From Bacteroidaceae bacterium (lineage in GTDB: Bacteria > Bacteroidota > Bacteroidia > Bacteroidales > Bacteroidaceae), in contig JAFUYM010000036.1 of NCBI GenBank assembly GCA_017470525.1, forward strand, positions 1 through 64,000: 64,000 bases of DNA, given 5' to 3'. This document shows, in pieces, positions 8,311 through 18,005 of this stretch (positions are counted from its first letter, which is position 1; each line of letters starts with the position of its first letter). The notes beneath the pieces are model-generated. The model worked only from the letters and a program-made list of their open reading frames with translations. It was not told the origin of the DNA and searched no databases. Made by a program: the position numbers and the translations under genes.

Positions 8311-11229
8311 TTAATACCATTGAATGGTGCTTGAATAACTTGACTTCTTGTCATATTTCAGGGCATCGGTGAGGGTGCTGGCATTGGCACGTAGCGAAAT
8401 GTGGTAACTGGTAAATGTACCAAACACCAAACCACATGAGATGTTGAAACAGTGCATATCGCGAGAAATGTTGACCGTAGTCATCGAAATGGCTTTATTG
8501 GTAAAATCCCATCCAGAGGAGAAATTGCAATTCCAGTTGCTGGCGAGTTTCAGGTTGCCTGAGAAGTTCAGGTTTTGTGTGAACGAATAGGGGTATCGCA
8601 TCGTCTTGACATTGATGTCTTTCGTGCGGTCTTCTGCCATCGTAATACCATAGGAGATGGAGAATGACCACGGCATCTGGAACTTCATGTAACCGTCTTC
8701 GTCCAATCCGTCGGCAGAGTTTTCTTTCTTCTTGGCTTTCCTGTTCGGGTCATCAATGTTGGTTTCCAAGTCATCAGGGTCTTGTTCGTCATCCAATTCA
8801 TCATCGAGTTCCTCGCCTGCCTCTTTGCCATGTCCGAACAACCTCATGATGCTCTGTTTGATTTTCCTGAAACTTTGGTTATTGAAAGTATAGGAGAGGT
8901 TTTTCGACATACCTTGGAAACGTCCCCAACGCCCGTAAGACCATTCTGTACGGTTGCCCACCACCACATTTCCATTCTTGTCAAACTCGTATGCGTATGT
9001 CTGGAACACGGCATTCATATTGAAAGTGGTCTTTCCCCATTTGAGTCGCAAACGTGTAGAGAGATTTGACCACGGCTGAGTCTTTGCCGCCATATTGTAG
9101 GAGAGTGAGGCACCCAGTTCGTCAATGATGCTGATTTTCTTGAGAGAATCGTTTCGGTCTAAAATTTTTGCCTCTATGTTGTTGGAAACATCGAAACCAA
9201 TCGAACCAGTCTTTCCTTGCGAGGGGGTACCATAAAGGGAGCCTGCATAAGGGGAATAGGAAACAAGTGAGACATTGCCTTCGGCATCGGTTCTGGTGTA
9301 GGTTTTCCAATATCCCCATCGGCTGTCGCCAAAGTCTGGAGCATAACTGAAACTGACGGATGGGGTGAGCACATGACGCACAAACCTCAATTTCTTTCCA
9401 AACACTTTCGGATTGAGAGTGTACATACCATACAATTTGGTGTTGGCGGAAAGCGAGAGGTTATAGTCGAAGACTCGATTGAAGCCATAGATGGTATCGC
9501 GCACTATTTTTTGTCCAGCCTCATCCCAACTCTGCTCTATCTTGTTGGTGTACCAGCGTTCGGTATAATTCAGTGTTGGAGTGACATTGATGTATTTCAG
9601 GATGTTGAATGAAGCGGAAATAGGAATGCTGTGGCGCATACCATTTTTCCAATCCTTAATGAGTGACGAGTGCATCACCTGGTCTTCTTTCGTGCTGATG
9701 GAATTGGAAAGTGTTCCCGTATAGTTCATGCTGATTTTCTCATACCAACGTTCTTTGCCTGCCGCATGCTTGCGTTTGAAGGGATAGAAGCGTGACAAGG
9801 ACAGGGACAAGGAGGGCATGGTGAGTGCGATGGTGGAATCGCGCATATTTTGCGAGATATTGAAGGAAGAAGACAACGAGAGACCTATCTTCTGAAAACT
9901 ATGAGAATAACTGATAGAAGAGGTACGGGTGCTCTGCGAGTATGAAGTCGGATTATAAAGCGACGTAAGGTTGTTCTTTTCGTATGACTGTGTGGCAAAG
10001 TTTACGCTGGCAGAGAATGAACTATTGGGCGAAGCCTTCGGGTCGGTACGGTGGCTCCACTGCACTTTGAAGTTTTTGGTGACAGCATAATCTGGCATGT
10101 TCTTCTCACCATCTTTTGTCACCTGATAGTTGAAATAAAAGTTTCCGCTATATTTATAACGCTTCTTATAAGTGGTTTGAGTGCCAATGCCCCAAGAGCC
10201 TTTCGTGAAGATTTCTCCCGTCACCTTCAAGTCCATATAATCGCTGATGGCAAAGTAGTAACCACCATCGCGGAGATAGAAGCCACGAGTGGATTCGTCA
10301 CCGTATGTCGGCATGATGAATCCACTGGAATATGTGCTGGTGATGGGGAAGTAGGCAAAGGGAAGAGCCAGAGGAAGGGGTACATCTTCAACCACAAGCC
10401 ATGCAGGTCCAGAAAAGACACTCTTGCCAGGATGCACCTTCATACGAGACATGGCTATGTAAAAATGTGGATGCTCTTCATCGCAGGTGGTGTATGTACC
10501 TCGCCGCGTATAATAGGCACCATCATTTCCCTTTTTGGCTTCTTGTGAGGTGATGAATCCATCTTCCTGTGCAGTGTAGAGATTTGAGATAAAGGCTTTT
10601 TTTGTTTTGAAGTTGTAGGACAAAGTCTTCATCTGATACTCGTCGCCACCATCCTTGAAAACAGGTTCTCCGAAGGCATTTCCCAATGTGTCAAGTGCCC
10701 CGATGGCATGAACAATGGAACTGTCCATGTTCATTCTGATATTTTCTGATTTGAGGTCAATCTTCTGGTATTTTACGTTGGCATCTCCATAAAGAAAGGC
10801 ATTCTTATCGCCCATAAAAAAGGTCACAGAGTCTTTTGCCTCATAGACAACTGGCGATTCCAACGCACTTTTCTTTCTCGTTTTACTGATGGAGTCCTCG
10901 ACTGCCGCAATGGAGTCATTCCACTGGGTCGCTCTCGATGAATTGTTGGGAGTAATGTTGTGCTCGCGGTCAAATTGGGCTTTGAGAGAATCAAGGTTGA
11001 GAAGCAAAGAATCTGTTTCTGAAATCGTTGTAGTGTCGATAGATGAAATCATTGTGTCTGCATCCGCCAACGAGGTTCTTTCAAGCGGATGCGTTGTATC
11101 TGTTCCAACGCTATCAACAGCATAATGGCCGCCAATTCTATGATTGCCGACCAACGGATGGTTGAAAGCCATAATGGAAACTACCGTCAGGAGTACGAGA
11201 AACGATGCTATGAACCTTTGTCTTCTCAT
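8311..11229 (-). CDS. lptD: LptD-like outer-membrane LPS assembly protein
   Basis: Probable outer-membrane translocon that inserts lipopolysaccharide into the cell surface. The 972-residue protein has an N-terminal signal region, a low-complexity Ser/Thr/Asp stretch, an OstA-like beta-jellyroll (VVYEAKDSVTFFMGDKNAFL..., about residues 125-290) and then a long series of aromatic, alternating beta strands ending in a Trp-Tyr terminus, as in a beta-barrel. An acidic insert (EELDDELDDEQDPDD...) lies near residues 805-840. It heads the minus-strand operon lptD-ruvX-def-TPR, with a -7 box just upstream. Sequence similarity to proteobacterial LptD is weak, so the call follows the Bacteroidetes family. 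Confidence 0.82.
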   Translation of the reverse strand: MRRQRFIASFLVLLTVVSIMAFNHPLVGNHRIGGHYAVDSVGTDTTHPLERTSLADADTMISSIDTTTISETDSLLLNLDSLKAQFDREHNITPNNSSRATQWNDSIAAVEDSISKTRKKSALESPVVYEAKDSVTFFMGDKNAFLYGDANVKYQKIDLKSENIRMNMDSSIVHAIGALDTLGNAFGEPVFKDGGDEYQMKTLSYNFKTKKAFISNLYTAQEDGFITSQEAKKGNDGAYYTRRGTYTTCDEEHPHFYIAMSRMKVHPGKSVFSGPAWLVVEDVPLPLALPFAYFPITSTYSSGFIMPTYGDESTRGFYLRDGGYYFAISDYMDLKVTGEIFTKGSWGIGTQTTYKKRYKYSGNFYFNYQVTKDGEKNMPDYAVTKNFKVQWSHRTDPKASPNSSFSASVNFATQSYEKNNLTSLYNPTSYSQSTRTSSISYSHSFQKIGLSLSSSFNISQNMRDSTIALTMPSLSLSLSRFYPFKRKHAAGKERWYEKISMNYTGTLSNSISTKEDQVMHSSLIKDWKNGMRHSIPISASFNILKYINVTPTLNYTERWYTNKIEQSWDEAGQKIVRDTIYGFNRVFDYNLSLSANTKLYGMYTLNPKVFGKKLRFVRHVLTPSVSFSYAPDFGDSRWGYWKTYTRTDAEGNVSLVSYSPYAGSLYGTPSQGKTGSIGFDVSNNIEAKILDRNDSLKKISIIDELGASLSYNMAAKTQPWSNLSTRLRLKWGKTTFNMNAVFQTYAYEFDKNGNVVVGNRTEWSYGRWGRFQGMSKNLSYTFNNQSFRKIKQSIMRLFGHGKEAGEELDDELDDEQDPDDLETNIDDPNRKAKKKENSADGLDEDGYMKFQMPWSFSISYGITMAEDRTKDINVKTMRYPYSFTQNLNFSGNLKLASNWNCNFSSGWDFTNKAISMTTVNISRDMHCFNISCGLVFGTFTSYHISLRANASTLTDALKYDKKSSYSSTIQWY

Positions 11230-11239
11230 AAAACGGGGG

Positions 11240-11247
11240 CAAAGGTA
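11240..11247 (-). promoter_or_regulatory. -7 promoter box for lptD operon
   Basis: On the minus strand the sequence reads TACCTTTG, matching TAnnTTTG, 11 nt from the annotated lptD start. This implies a very short leader, or a start a few codons downstream. Confidence 0.5.
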
Positions 11248-11294
11248 CGCATTTTTCAGGAAATATCGGGTATATTTATTTTAATAAATACTAA

Positions 11295-12551
11295 TTACCC
11301 AAAGATTTCAGACCATTTAACGAAACGTGCGACTCCTTCCTCACCAAATTTAGACAAAGAACGAATGGCTTGTTCGAGTGTTTTCTCCGTGTGGAGTTTG
11401 GTTTTAGAAAAGAATTTATCAGCGTAGCAAATGATTTGTTCCTCTATAGTTTCAGGTAGAAGGTCGCAATGAGGGACAGGAAGATTTTGGGCGATGATTT
11501 CCTCAAGTGACAGCCCTGCACCTGTATGTCTTTCACACACTCTTGCATGATGTGGAAACCCCTCTGCACGAAGAAGTTGCGCACCGATTGTACCATGGCA
11601 AATATAAGGCTCTGTGCCAAAACATTGGATGCCAGCCGCATCACAACGGAAGATTCCTATATCGTGTAGCATGGCTGCTTCTTCTACGAACTGACGGTCA
11701 GCGTTTAGTTCGGGGTGTTTATCTACGATATCCAATGCTTTGTCTGCCACTTGACGACTGTGCTGCATGAGAATGTGTTTCAACTCATTGTCAATCGGGT
11801 AGTATTTGTCTATAATAACTTGGTAATCCATCAGGTAAAAATCTTCTGTGAGTTGGTTGTATTCAGAGGTACGGTTACCTTGTCCGTCGTAGAGCGTTAG
11901 AGAGTCGATTGCTACAGTAAAATGATAATCCTTCATAAATGCCAACAAGACTCTCTTGGAAAGTTTTTGGGGTGTTGACTGAATGTCTGTCCGATGCTCA
12001 AGGTAAAGTCCATAAGTGGCACAAATTGCAATGAAATGTGATGCTTCTCCCGAAGGAAGGATAACACTAAAAACACCCTGTTTGGTCAGCAATAAAGAGG
12101 CGTTCTCAATGAGTGTTTCAAAGGGCAAGGAGGTGGTGTGTCGAGCGGCATCCCTCGCATGATTACCACCCAAAGTATCTTCTTGATAAAAAGGTGGATT
12201 TGAAACAATTAAATCATATTTATTAGAGAAAGACTCAATGCTATTAAAATCTTTTTTCTCAATAGAGATTCGTAAGGAGAAAGGAGAAGATTTCACATTC
12301 TCTTTCGCCTGTTCAATGGAAGCATCATCAATGTCAACTCCTTCAATCACAGCCATCGGAAATCGTTGTGCCAACATCAGGGCAATCAATCCTGTTCCCG
12401 TACCAATATCGAGGATGTTCGTCTTTGATTGTGACGCTTTTTTACACAATGAAGCCCACGCCCCAAGCAAAACACCATCCGTCCCGACTTTCATGGCAGA
12501 ACGGTCGTGACGGATGGTGAATTGTTTGAAACGAAAATAAGGATTAGGCAT
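11295..12551 (-). CDS. fusion of TrmN6-like tRNA methyltransferase and HD-domain phosphohydrolase
   Basis: Two domains in one 418-residue frame. Residues 1-240 match tRNA1(Val) adenine-37 N6-methyltransferases (YfiC/TrmN6): a SAM-binding LDIGTGTG at 47-54 and the catalytic NPPF at 118-121. Residues 250-418 form an HD-domain hydrolase: His264, the HD pair at 296-297 in AMLHDIGI, and further histidines near 319 and 335-342. The join falls near residue 245 with no stop or frame change. The start codon directly follows the uxaC stop (TAA-ATG), so the two genes are coupled. The pairing may link tRNA modification with nucleotide turnover; the HD substrate is unknown. Confidence 0.85.
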   Translation of the reverse strand: MPNPYFRFKQFTIRHDRSAMKVGTDGVLLGAWASLCKKASQSKTNILDIGTGTGLIALMLAQRFPMAVIEGVDIDDASIEQAKENVKSSPFSLRISIEKKDFNSIESFSNKYDLIVSNPPFYQEDTLGGNHARDAARHTTSLPFETLIENASLLLTKQGVFSVILPSGEASHFIAICATYGLYLEHRTDIQSTPQKLSKRVLLAFMKDYHFTVAIDSLTLYDGQGNRTSEYNQLTEDFYLMDYQVIIDKYYPIDNELKHILMQHSRQVADKALDIVDKHPELNADRQFVEEAAMLHDIGIFRCDAAGIQCFGTEPYICHGTIGAQLLRAEGFPHHARVCERHTGAGLSLEEIIAQNLPVPHCDLLPETIEEQIICYADKFFSKTKLHTEKTLEQAIRSLSKFGEEGVARFVKWSEIFG

Positions 12552-13970
12552 TTAGAAATTAAAATAGTTCTTCGCGTTGTTGTAAGCAATGTCCTCAATC
12601 ATCTGGTTCACACGTTTTTCCTCATAACCGATGTAGGGTACTTCGCCGTTCTCGATGTCGGTGGCAACAAGATTGCAAAGAATACGACGGAAATACTCGT
12701 GGCGAGGGTAGGAGAGGAACGAGCGAGAATCCGTAAGCATACCCACAAAACGACTCAACAGACCGAGAAGAGAAAGCGCGTTCATCTGCTTGGTCATACC
12801 ATCCTTCTGGTCAAGGAACCACCAGCCAGAGCCCCACTGAATCTTACCGGGGCATGAACCATCTTGGAAATTACCCAACATGGTGGCAAGCACCTCATTA
12901 GCGCATGGATTGAGGTTGTAAAGAATAGTTTTTGCCAACTTGCCTTCAGCATTGAGACGGTCAAGGAACTTTGAGCACTTCTTGGCGGTGTTGAATTCAC
13001 CTATAGAATCGAATCCTGTATCTGGACCCAGTTGTTTGAACATCTTTGAGTTATTGTCACGAATGGCACCATAGTGGAACTGCTGTGCCCATCCAGCCTC
13101 GGCATCCTGTACAGCAAAGATATACATCATGGCACTCTTGAACTTCAAGATTTCTTCTTGTGTCAAAATCTTTCCGCCATACACCTTGTCAAAAATAGCA
13201 TTGATTTCAGCATCCGTATAGTCTTCGGCATAAAACTCCTCTATGCCGTGGTCGCTCAACTTACAGCCCATCGAAGCGAAGAAATCGTGACGTGCCTGAA
13301 TGGCATCGATATAATCATTGAAACCATTGATAGCCTTGCCGCTCACCTCTGAAAGTTTATCCACGTATGCCTTGAAATTAGCGGGCACTTCTACAGCCAT
13401 TGCCTTGTCAGGACGCCATGCTGGAAGCATTTTCGTCTCCATAGTTGGGTCTGCAGCCACTTGTTTGTGGTATTCCAGCGAATCTACGGGGTCATCCGTC
13501 GTGCACACGGTCTCAACGTTGTAGTGTTTCATCAGACCTCTGGGTGTGAATTTGGGGTCATTCTTGATTTGCTCATTACACTCGTCAAAAATCTCACGTG
13601 CATTTTCAGGATTCAATGTCTTATTGATGCCAAAAGCGGTCTTCAACTCCAGATGTGTCCAGTGATAAAGGGGATTACGGAAAGTGTAAGGCACTGTTCC
13701 TGCCCATTTCTCGAACTTCTCCCAGTCGGAAGTGTCCTTACCTGTGCAGAACCGTTCATCCACACCATTTGAGCGCATGGCTCTCCACTTGTAGTGATCG
13801 CCCCCCAACCAGATCTGAGTGATAGATTCAAAACGTTTGTTCTCTGCCACCATTTGTGGCACCAAATGACAGTGATAATCGATAATCGGCATCTTAGCCG
13901 CATGCTCATGATACAACTTCTGTGCCACTTCACTCTGCAGCAAGAAGTTATCGTCCATAAAAGGTTTCAT
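12552..13970 (-). CDS. uxaC: glucuronate isomerase
   Basis: Converts D-glucuronate to D-fructuronate and D-galacturonate to D-tagaturonate, the first step in uronic acid use after pectin or glycosaminoglycan breakdown. The 472-residue length is the family norm, and the amidohydrolase-type motif IDYHCHL near residue 30 supplies metal ligands. Conserved segments such as LGGDHYKWRAMRSNG and SYPRHEYFRR are also seen. The other uronate genes (uxaB, uxuA, kdgK) are not nearby. A -7 box lies upstream, and the TrmN6-HD fusion follows without a gap. Confidence 0.95.
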   Translation of the reverse strand: MKPFMDDNFLLQSEVAQKLYHEHAAKMPIIDYHCHLVPQMVAENKRFESITQIWLGGDHYKWRAMRSNGVDERFCTGKDTSDWEKFEKWAGTVPYTFRNPLYHWTHLELKTAFGINKTLNPENAREIFDECNEQIKNDPKFTPRGLMKHYNVETVCTTDDPVDSLEYHKQVAADPTMETKMLPAWRPDKAMAVEVPANFKAYVDKLSEVSGKAINGFNDYIDAIQARHDFFASMGCKLSDHGIEEFYAEDYTDAEINAIFDKVYGGKILTQEEILKFKSAMMYIFAVQDAEAGWAQQFHYGAIRDNNSKMFKQLGPDTGFDSIGEFNTAKKCSKFLDRLNAEGKLAKTILYNLNPCANEVLATMLGNFQDGSCPGKIQWGSGWWFLDQKDGMTKQMNALSLLGLLSRFVGMLTDSRSFLSYPRHEYFRRILCNLVATDIENGEVPYIGYEEKRVNQMIEDIAYNNAKNYFNF

Positions 13971-14021
13971 GTTGAGTATTTAATTTAAGTTGATATGAAA
14001 ATGCTTTTGTGTACTTTGTTG

Positions 14022-14029
14022 CAAATGTA
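14022..14029 (-). promoter_or_regulatory. -7 promoter box for uxaC
   Basis: Minus strand TACATTTG fits TAnnTTTG, 52 nt upstream of the uxaC start codon. Confidence 0.5.
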
Positions 14030-14277
14030 TGAAACATTTTTCAAACTACAAAAGATAAAGTGAAAAATATAATGACATTCGCAAAGATATTATCTATTTT
14101 TTCATTTTTAGGGGACGAATGTTGAGAATGAGCCATAACTTATATAATAAAACATAATTGCTTTCTTAATGTTCAAAAAACGAATCAAATAGCCAAATTT
14201 TTACACACATTTTGTTATTTAATGTTAAAAAAACTTCGTACCCACGAAAAAGGACATTAAAAACACATTATTATATT

Positions 14278-14285
14278 TATATTTG
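14278..14285 (+). promoter_or_regulatory. -7 promoter box for the LruC-domain lipoprotein
   Basis: TATATTTG fits TAnnTTTG, 54 nt upstream of the lipoprotein start codon. No good -33 element was found. Confidence 0.5.
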
Positions 14286-14338
14286 CAAAAATATAGAAAC
14301 AAGAAGTACACAAGACAGATTAAAACCCCTTTTCAATT

Positions 14339-16216
14339 ATGAAAAAAGTTGGATTAATATTATCAGTTGGTGCAATGTTGTTGGTTGGTTGTCAAGACTA
14401 TAATTATGTAGGTGAGATAACTGCTGGAGACGAGGACATCTTAAACAATGCCCAACTGAAGTTGGGTATCAAAGTCAACACAGAACAGGATTGGAGCACC
14501 ACCAATAATGGAACCATTACCATCACAGCAGATGCAGACCTCGAAGACATCACCAAGGTACAGATTTTAACATGCTCGCCTTTTGGTGGTGCTAATGCTA
14601 ATGGTGCAACAGTTTTGAACGAAGTGGATGCTCAGAAAGGTCAATCTGTAACATTGACATACGATGCTCCAGTATCATTGACACGTCTTTATGCAGCGTG
14701 TGTGTCGGAAGAAGGAAAATACTACATCAAAGGCTTTGATATCGGGCAGAAAACCGTGTCTTTTGAAGAAGATTTAGAAACAAGAGCATCATACCCGCAC
14801 ACTGTGTCAGAACTGCCACAAAGCATCATTCTGGAACGAACCGAGAAATCATACAATAACCAGCGAAATTGTGCTGGTTGGAACAATGATGTGTTGTATC
14901 AGTTAGCAGATAACAAAGAAGATGGCATGGTAATGGTTGTGCCGAACTACAGCAAGGATTACATTAGAGACCTGCGTGACATCTTGTTCAGTTATCTCCC
15001 TAATAAAATTTCTAACATTGAAAAAATCAAGGAAAGCAAATATTATAACGATAATTGTTATGCCATCACAACTGGTACTGAACCTATTATCGTAGAACCC
15101 ATCTACATTTGGGATGGAGGTACCAGAGAAGCAAGTGAAGCACATCTTTATTATTACTATTTCAAGGATTCTGACATAGTAGGTATGTCAGATAGTGAAC
15201 AAGTACAATTCTTTAAGAACCTCCCTAAATACAAGGCTATCCAGATGTACCGTTCTTATCGTAACAAGTACGCAAGTACGGGTATGGCTCAAGATTCCAT
15301 CAAGAAGGAAACAGCCTATGCACTGATGTATTGGGGCGAAGGAAAACCAACATTGAAGCAGACTCTTGGTTCTTATCAATTCCCTAGAGGATATAAGATT
15401 GGTTTCATGCTGCGTGTAAACGTGAAAAACGGAAACACTGCACAAGACAAAACTGGTGAACTTTATTGCGACGGACGCCTGAATGCTGATGTCAATAATT
15501 ATGGTGCTTTCGCATCGTCAAAATTAGGAGCCACAGATTCTCGTATGGCTTGGATTGCTGCCAACAATAAAAATTATTTGTGCTGTGAGACAGGAACCGA
15601 TAGAGACTTCAATGATGCTGTCTTTGAAATTGAAGGTGGAATCGAATCATTTGACGAACAAGGCAATATGTATGGTCAAGTTTATACTTTCTGCTTTGAG
15701 GACCGCGAATTGGGTGATTATGACCTGAATGACGTGGTGATTAAAGCAGTTCGCATTGATAAAGACCATGTGGTATATAGCCTTGAAGCCTGCGGTGGTG
15801 AAGACCCTGTTTATCTGCGCAATATCAATGGCAAGGTTCTGAATGGAAACAAGGAGATACACGAGATACTCAATGTTAGTAAAGGTGCCAATGCTTCTGG
15901 CGACCAACATGTTGACCCTGTTGTAGAAACCATCACAGTTGACCCATCATTTACTTTCAAAGACCTCAGCAAGCAGGTGTATATTTACAATGCTGCCACA
16001 AATAAGGATGTCCGTCTATCAGAAAAAGGCGAAGACCCGCATGCAATCCTTGTTCCAAGTGACTTCCAATATCCTCTGGAAGGTGTTTGTATCAAAGATG
16101 CATACCCTGCATTCTTGTATTGGGCATCTGATCGAACCCAATACACAGACTGGTATCTTAGACCTGAGATTGAGACGAATGTATATACATACTCAGCATT
16201 CCAATATACAAAATAA
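14339..16216 (+). CDS. LruC/DUF4114-domain lipoprotein
   Basis: A 625-residue surface or periplasmic lipoprotein. The signal sequence ends in a lipobox LVGC, with the modified Cys at residue 18. A central motif TDRDFNDAVFEIEGG (about residues 420-435) is the acidic signature of DUF4114, and a second acidic motif LGDYDLNDVVIKA (about 459-471) is typical of the C-terminal part of LruC-domain proteins. Both look like calcium-binding loops. Members are common in Bacteroidetes and their function is not established. The gene stands alone: it has its own -7 box and ends at a strong terminator. Confidence 0.8.
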   Translation: MKKVGLILSVGAMLLVGCQDYNYVGEITAGDEDILNNAQLKLGIKVNTEQDWSTTNNGTITITADADLEDITKVQILTCSPFGGANANGATVLNEVDAQKGQSVTLTYDAPVSLTRLYAACVSEEGKYYIKGFDIGQKTVSFEEDLETRASYPHTVSELPQSIILERTEKSYNNQRNCAGWNNDVLYQLADNKEDGMVMVVPNYSKDYIRDLRDILFSYLPNKISNIEKIKESKYYNDNCYAITTGTEPIIVEPIYIWDGGTREASEAHLYYYYFKDSDIVGMSDSEQVQFFKNLPKYKAIQMYRSYRNKYASTGMAQDSIKKETAYALMYWGEGKPTLKQTLGSYQFPRGYKIGFMLRVNVKNGNTAQDKTGELYCDGRLNADVNNYGAFASSKLGATDSRMAWIAANNKNYLCCETGTDRDFNDAVFEIEGGIESFDEQGNMYGQVYTFCFEDRELGDYDLNDVVIKAVRIDKDHVVYSLEACGGEDPVYLRNINGKVLNGNKEIHEILNVSKGANASGDQHVDPVVETITVDPSFTFKDLSKQVYIYNAATNKDVRLSEKGEDPHAILVPSDFQYPLEGVCIKDAYPAFLYWASDRTQYTDWYLRPEIETNVYTYSAFQYTK

Positions 16217-16259
16217 GAAATATATTGATTATTAGTAGTTGTTGATACTTTATATCAAT

Positions 16260-16296
16260 AAAAAGGCTGAATCCTTGCAACGGATTCAGCCTTTTT
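16260..16296. terminator. bidirectional terminator between convergent genes
   Basis: A 15-bp perfect stem (AAAAAGGCTGAATCC at 16260-16274 with its complement at 16282-16296) flanked by A- and T-runs. It can serve both the LruC lipoprotein (+) and the POT transporter (-). Confidence 0.85.
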
Positions 16297-16341
16297 ATTG
16301 ATGCACACCTCTTTCGTTTGTTGAAAGAGATGAATGCTTTT

Positions 16342-17865
16342 TTATGCCACTTTGTTCAATTTCTTAATGATAGAGAAAATGAAGAGGGCAGCGAGGAGGC
16401 AGATGCCTGCAAGAACACCCCACACAATGTACAAATCTTTGCCCCAGAGGTAACCTGGAATCTGCACGAGGAAGTTGCCGAGGGCAGTGGAGACGAACCA
16501 GCCACCCATCATCATACCTTTATACTTGGGAGGAGCCACCTTGGTGACGAACGAGATACCGATCGGAGAGAGCAGCAGTTCGGCAAAGGTGAGCACGAGG
16601 TAGGTGGAAACGAGCAGGTTGGGGGTTACATCTGCCATGTGGAGGTTGGTGCCTTCGGCATCGTAGGCTGGCAGCGGAAGACCGATACAGGCAAGGGTCA
16701 TCATGATGTAGGCTGCTGCTGCAACGAGCATGCCAAGACCAATCTTGACGGGTGCTTTGGGTTCCTTGCCTATCTTGGCAAGCCATCCGAACAGGGCGAT
16801 GCTGACGGGTGTTAGAGCCACCACGAAGGCTGGGTTGAACTGCTGGAAGATGGGAGCATCGACAGCCACCACAGCGTCGGTGTTCTGATAGTAGGTGTAG
16901 CCAAGGATGGCAGCAGGGATGAAGACAAGCGCAGCCCCGATGCCCTTACCTTTCGCTGTCTTGCTCTGGAAGAGGGAGAAGAGACCGTAGATGATGAGGA
17001 TGCACCACACGAGGTTCATCACATCGAACTCCATAGCCGTCACACCTGTAGCGGAGGTGGCGGTGTAGTCACGAGCGAAGAAGGTGAGGGTGAGACCGTT
17101 CTGATGGAAAGCCATCCAGAAGAAGAGCACCACGGCAAACACGAGACAGAGGCAGATGATACGTTCTGTGGTCTCGCTCTTCGAGAGTTGTTCCACATCC
17201 TCGTTGGTTGCTGCTTTTGTGTCTTTCTTCCCAGTCGTGATGACTTGGGCAAAAGTGCGTTTGCCAAGGTAATAGATAGCAATACTTGCAATGAGCGATG
17301 CACAGGCAACGGCGAAAGCAAAGTGGTAAGAGTCTGCTTCGCTCATGCCGAGACTGCTTTGTGCCCATGCCATCATCTTCACAGCAGCAGTGGGAGCGAA
17401 GAGGGCACCCACATTGATTGCCATGTAGAAGAGTTGGAAACCCGAGTCACGCTTGGTGGCAAACTGAGGGTCGTTGTAAAGGTCACCGACCATCACCTGC
17501 AGGTTTCCCTTGAAGAGTCCTGTGCCGAGGCTGACGAGCAGAAGCGCTCCTGCCATTGCGATGATGGCAAGAGAGTCCTTACCCAATGGCAGCGAGAGGA
17601 GCACATAACCGATGAACATGATAAAGATACCGATGGTGACCATCTTGCTGTAGCCGAACTTGTCGGCAAGCATTCCACCAAAAAGAGGAAGAAAATAAAC
17701 CAGCATGAGGAAACTGGAGAAGATGGTACTGGTGAGTTTCTCGTCGAAGCCGAAATTGGCTTGGAGAAACAGGGTGAACACGGCAAGCATGGTGTAGTAG
17801 CCGAATCGCTCGCCTGTGTTGGCTAATGCTAAGGTCCACAGACCTTTTGGTTGTCCTTCAAACAT
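16342..17865 (-). CDS. POT family proton-dependent oligopeptide transporter
   Basis: Inner-membrane importer of di- and tripeptides driven by protons (PTR2/POT family). Signature residues near the N-terminus are seen: the ERFGYYTMLAV segment (ExxER-like first helix) and the GGMLADKFG loop between helices 2 and 3, followed by GLFKGNLQVMVGDLY. About 12-14 hydrophobic helices span the chain. I take the start at 17865 (MFEGQPKG...), because the ten codons upstream (to 17895) are not family-like. It is the only peptide transporter gene in the window and lies next to an MFS transporter on the same strand. Confidence 0.88.
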   Translation of the reverse strand: MFEGQPKGLWTLALANTGERFGYYTMLAVFTLFLQANFGFDEKLTSTIFSSFLMLVYFLPLFGGMLADKFGYSKMVTIGIFIMFIGYVLLSLPLGKDSLAIIAMAGALLLVSLGTGLFKGNLQVMVGDLYNDPQFATKRDSGFQLFYMAINVGALFAPTAAVKMMAWAQSSLGMSEADSYHFAFAVACASLIASIAIYYLGKRTFAQVITTGKKDTKAATNEDVEQLSKSETTERIICLCLVFAVVLFFWMAFHQNGLTLTFFARDYTATSATGVTAMEFDVMNLVWCILIIYGLFSLFQSKTAKGKGIGAALVFIPAAILGYTYYQNTDAVVAVDAPIFQQFNPAFVVALTPVSIALFGWLAKIGKEPKAPVKIGLGMLVAAAAYIMMTLACIGLPLPAYDAEGTNLHMADVTPNLLVSTYLVLTFAELLLSPIGISFVTKVAPPKYKGMMMGGWFVSTALGNFLVQIPGYLWGKDLYIVWGVLAGICLLAALFIFSIIKKLNKVA

Positions 17866-17900
17866 AAATGATATGGTTTTAAATGAATAATACATACTTA

Positions 17901-17995
17901 TAATTCATGATTAATTCATGGTTAATTCATGATAATTTATGTTTTATATTTTAACACGAATTTCCAAGAATTGACCATGAATTATTCATAAATTT
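17901..17995. repeat. ATTCATG-rich imperfect palindrome
   Basis: Three direct copies of TTAATTCATG-like units on the left (17921-17950) face complementary CATGAATTATTCATAAATT-like units on the right (17976-17994), separated by an AT-rich loop with AACACGAATTT. The composition resembles the ATTCGTG palindromes found elsewhere in the window. Confidence 0.5.
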
Positions 17996-18005
17996 ATTTT
18001 TGTGA

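Larger units (their letters stand above)
13971..14338. other. AT-rich intergenic region between divergent uxaC and the LruC lipoprotein
   Basis: These 368 bp hold no credible gene. The region is AT-rich with -7 boxes near both ends (14022-14029 on the minus strand, 14278-14285 on the plus strand). A 63-codon frame at 14212-14403 overlaps the lipoprotein start and is not convincing. I see no other structure. Confidence 0.6.
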
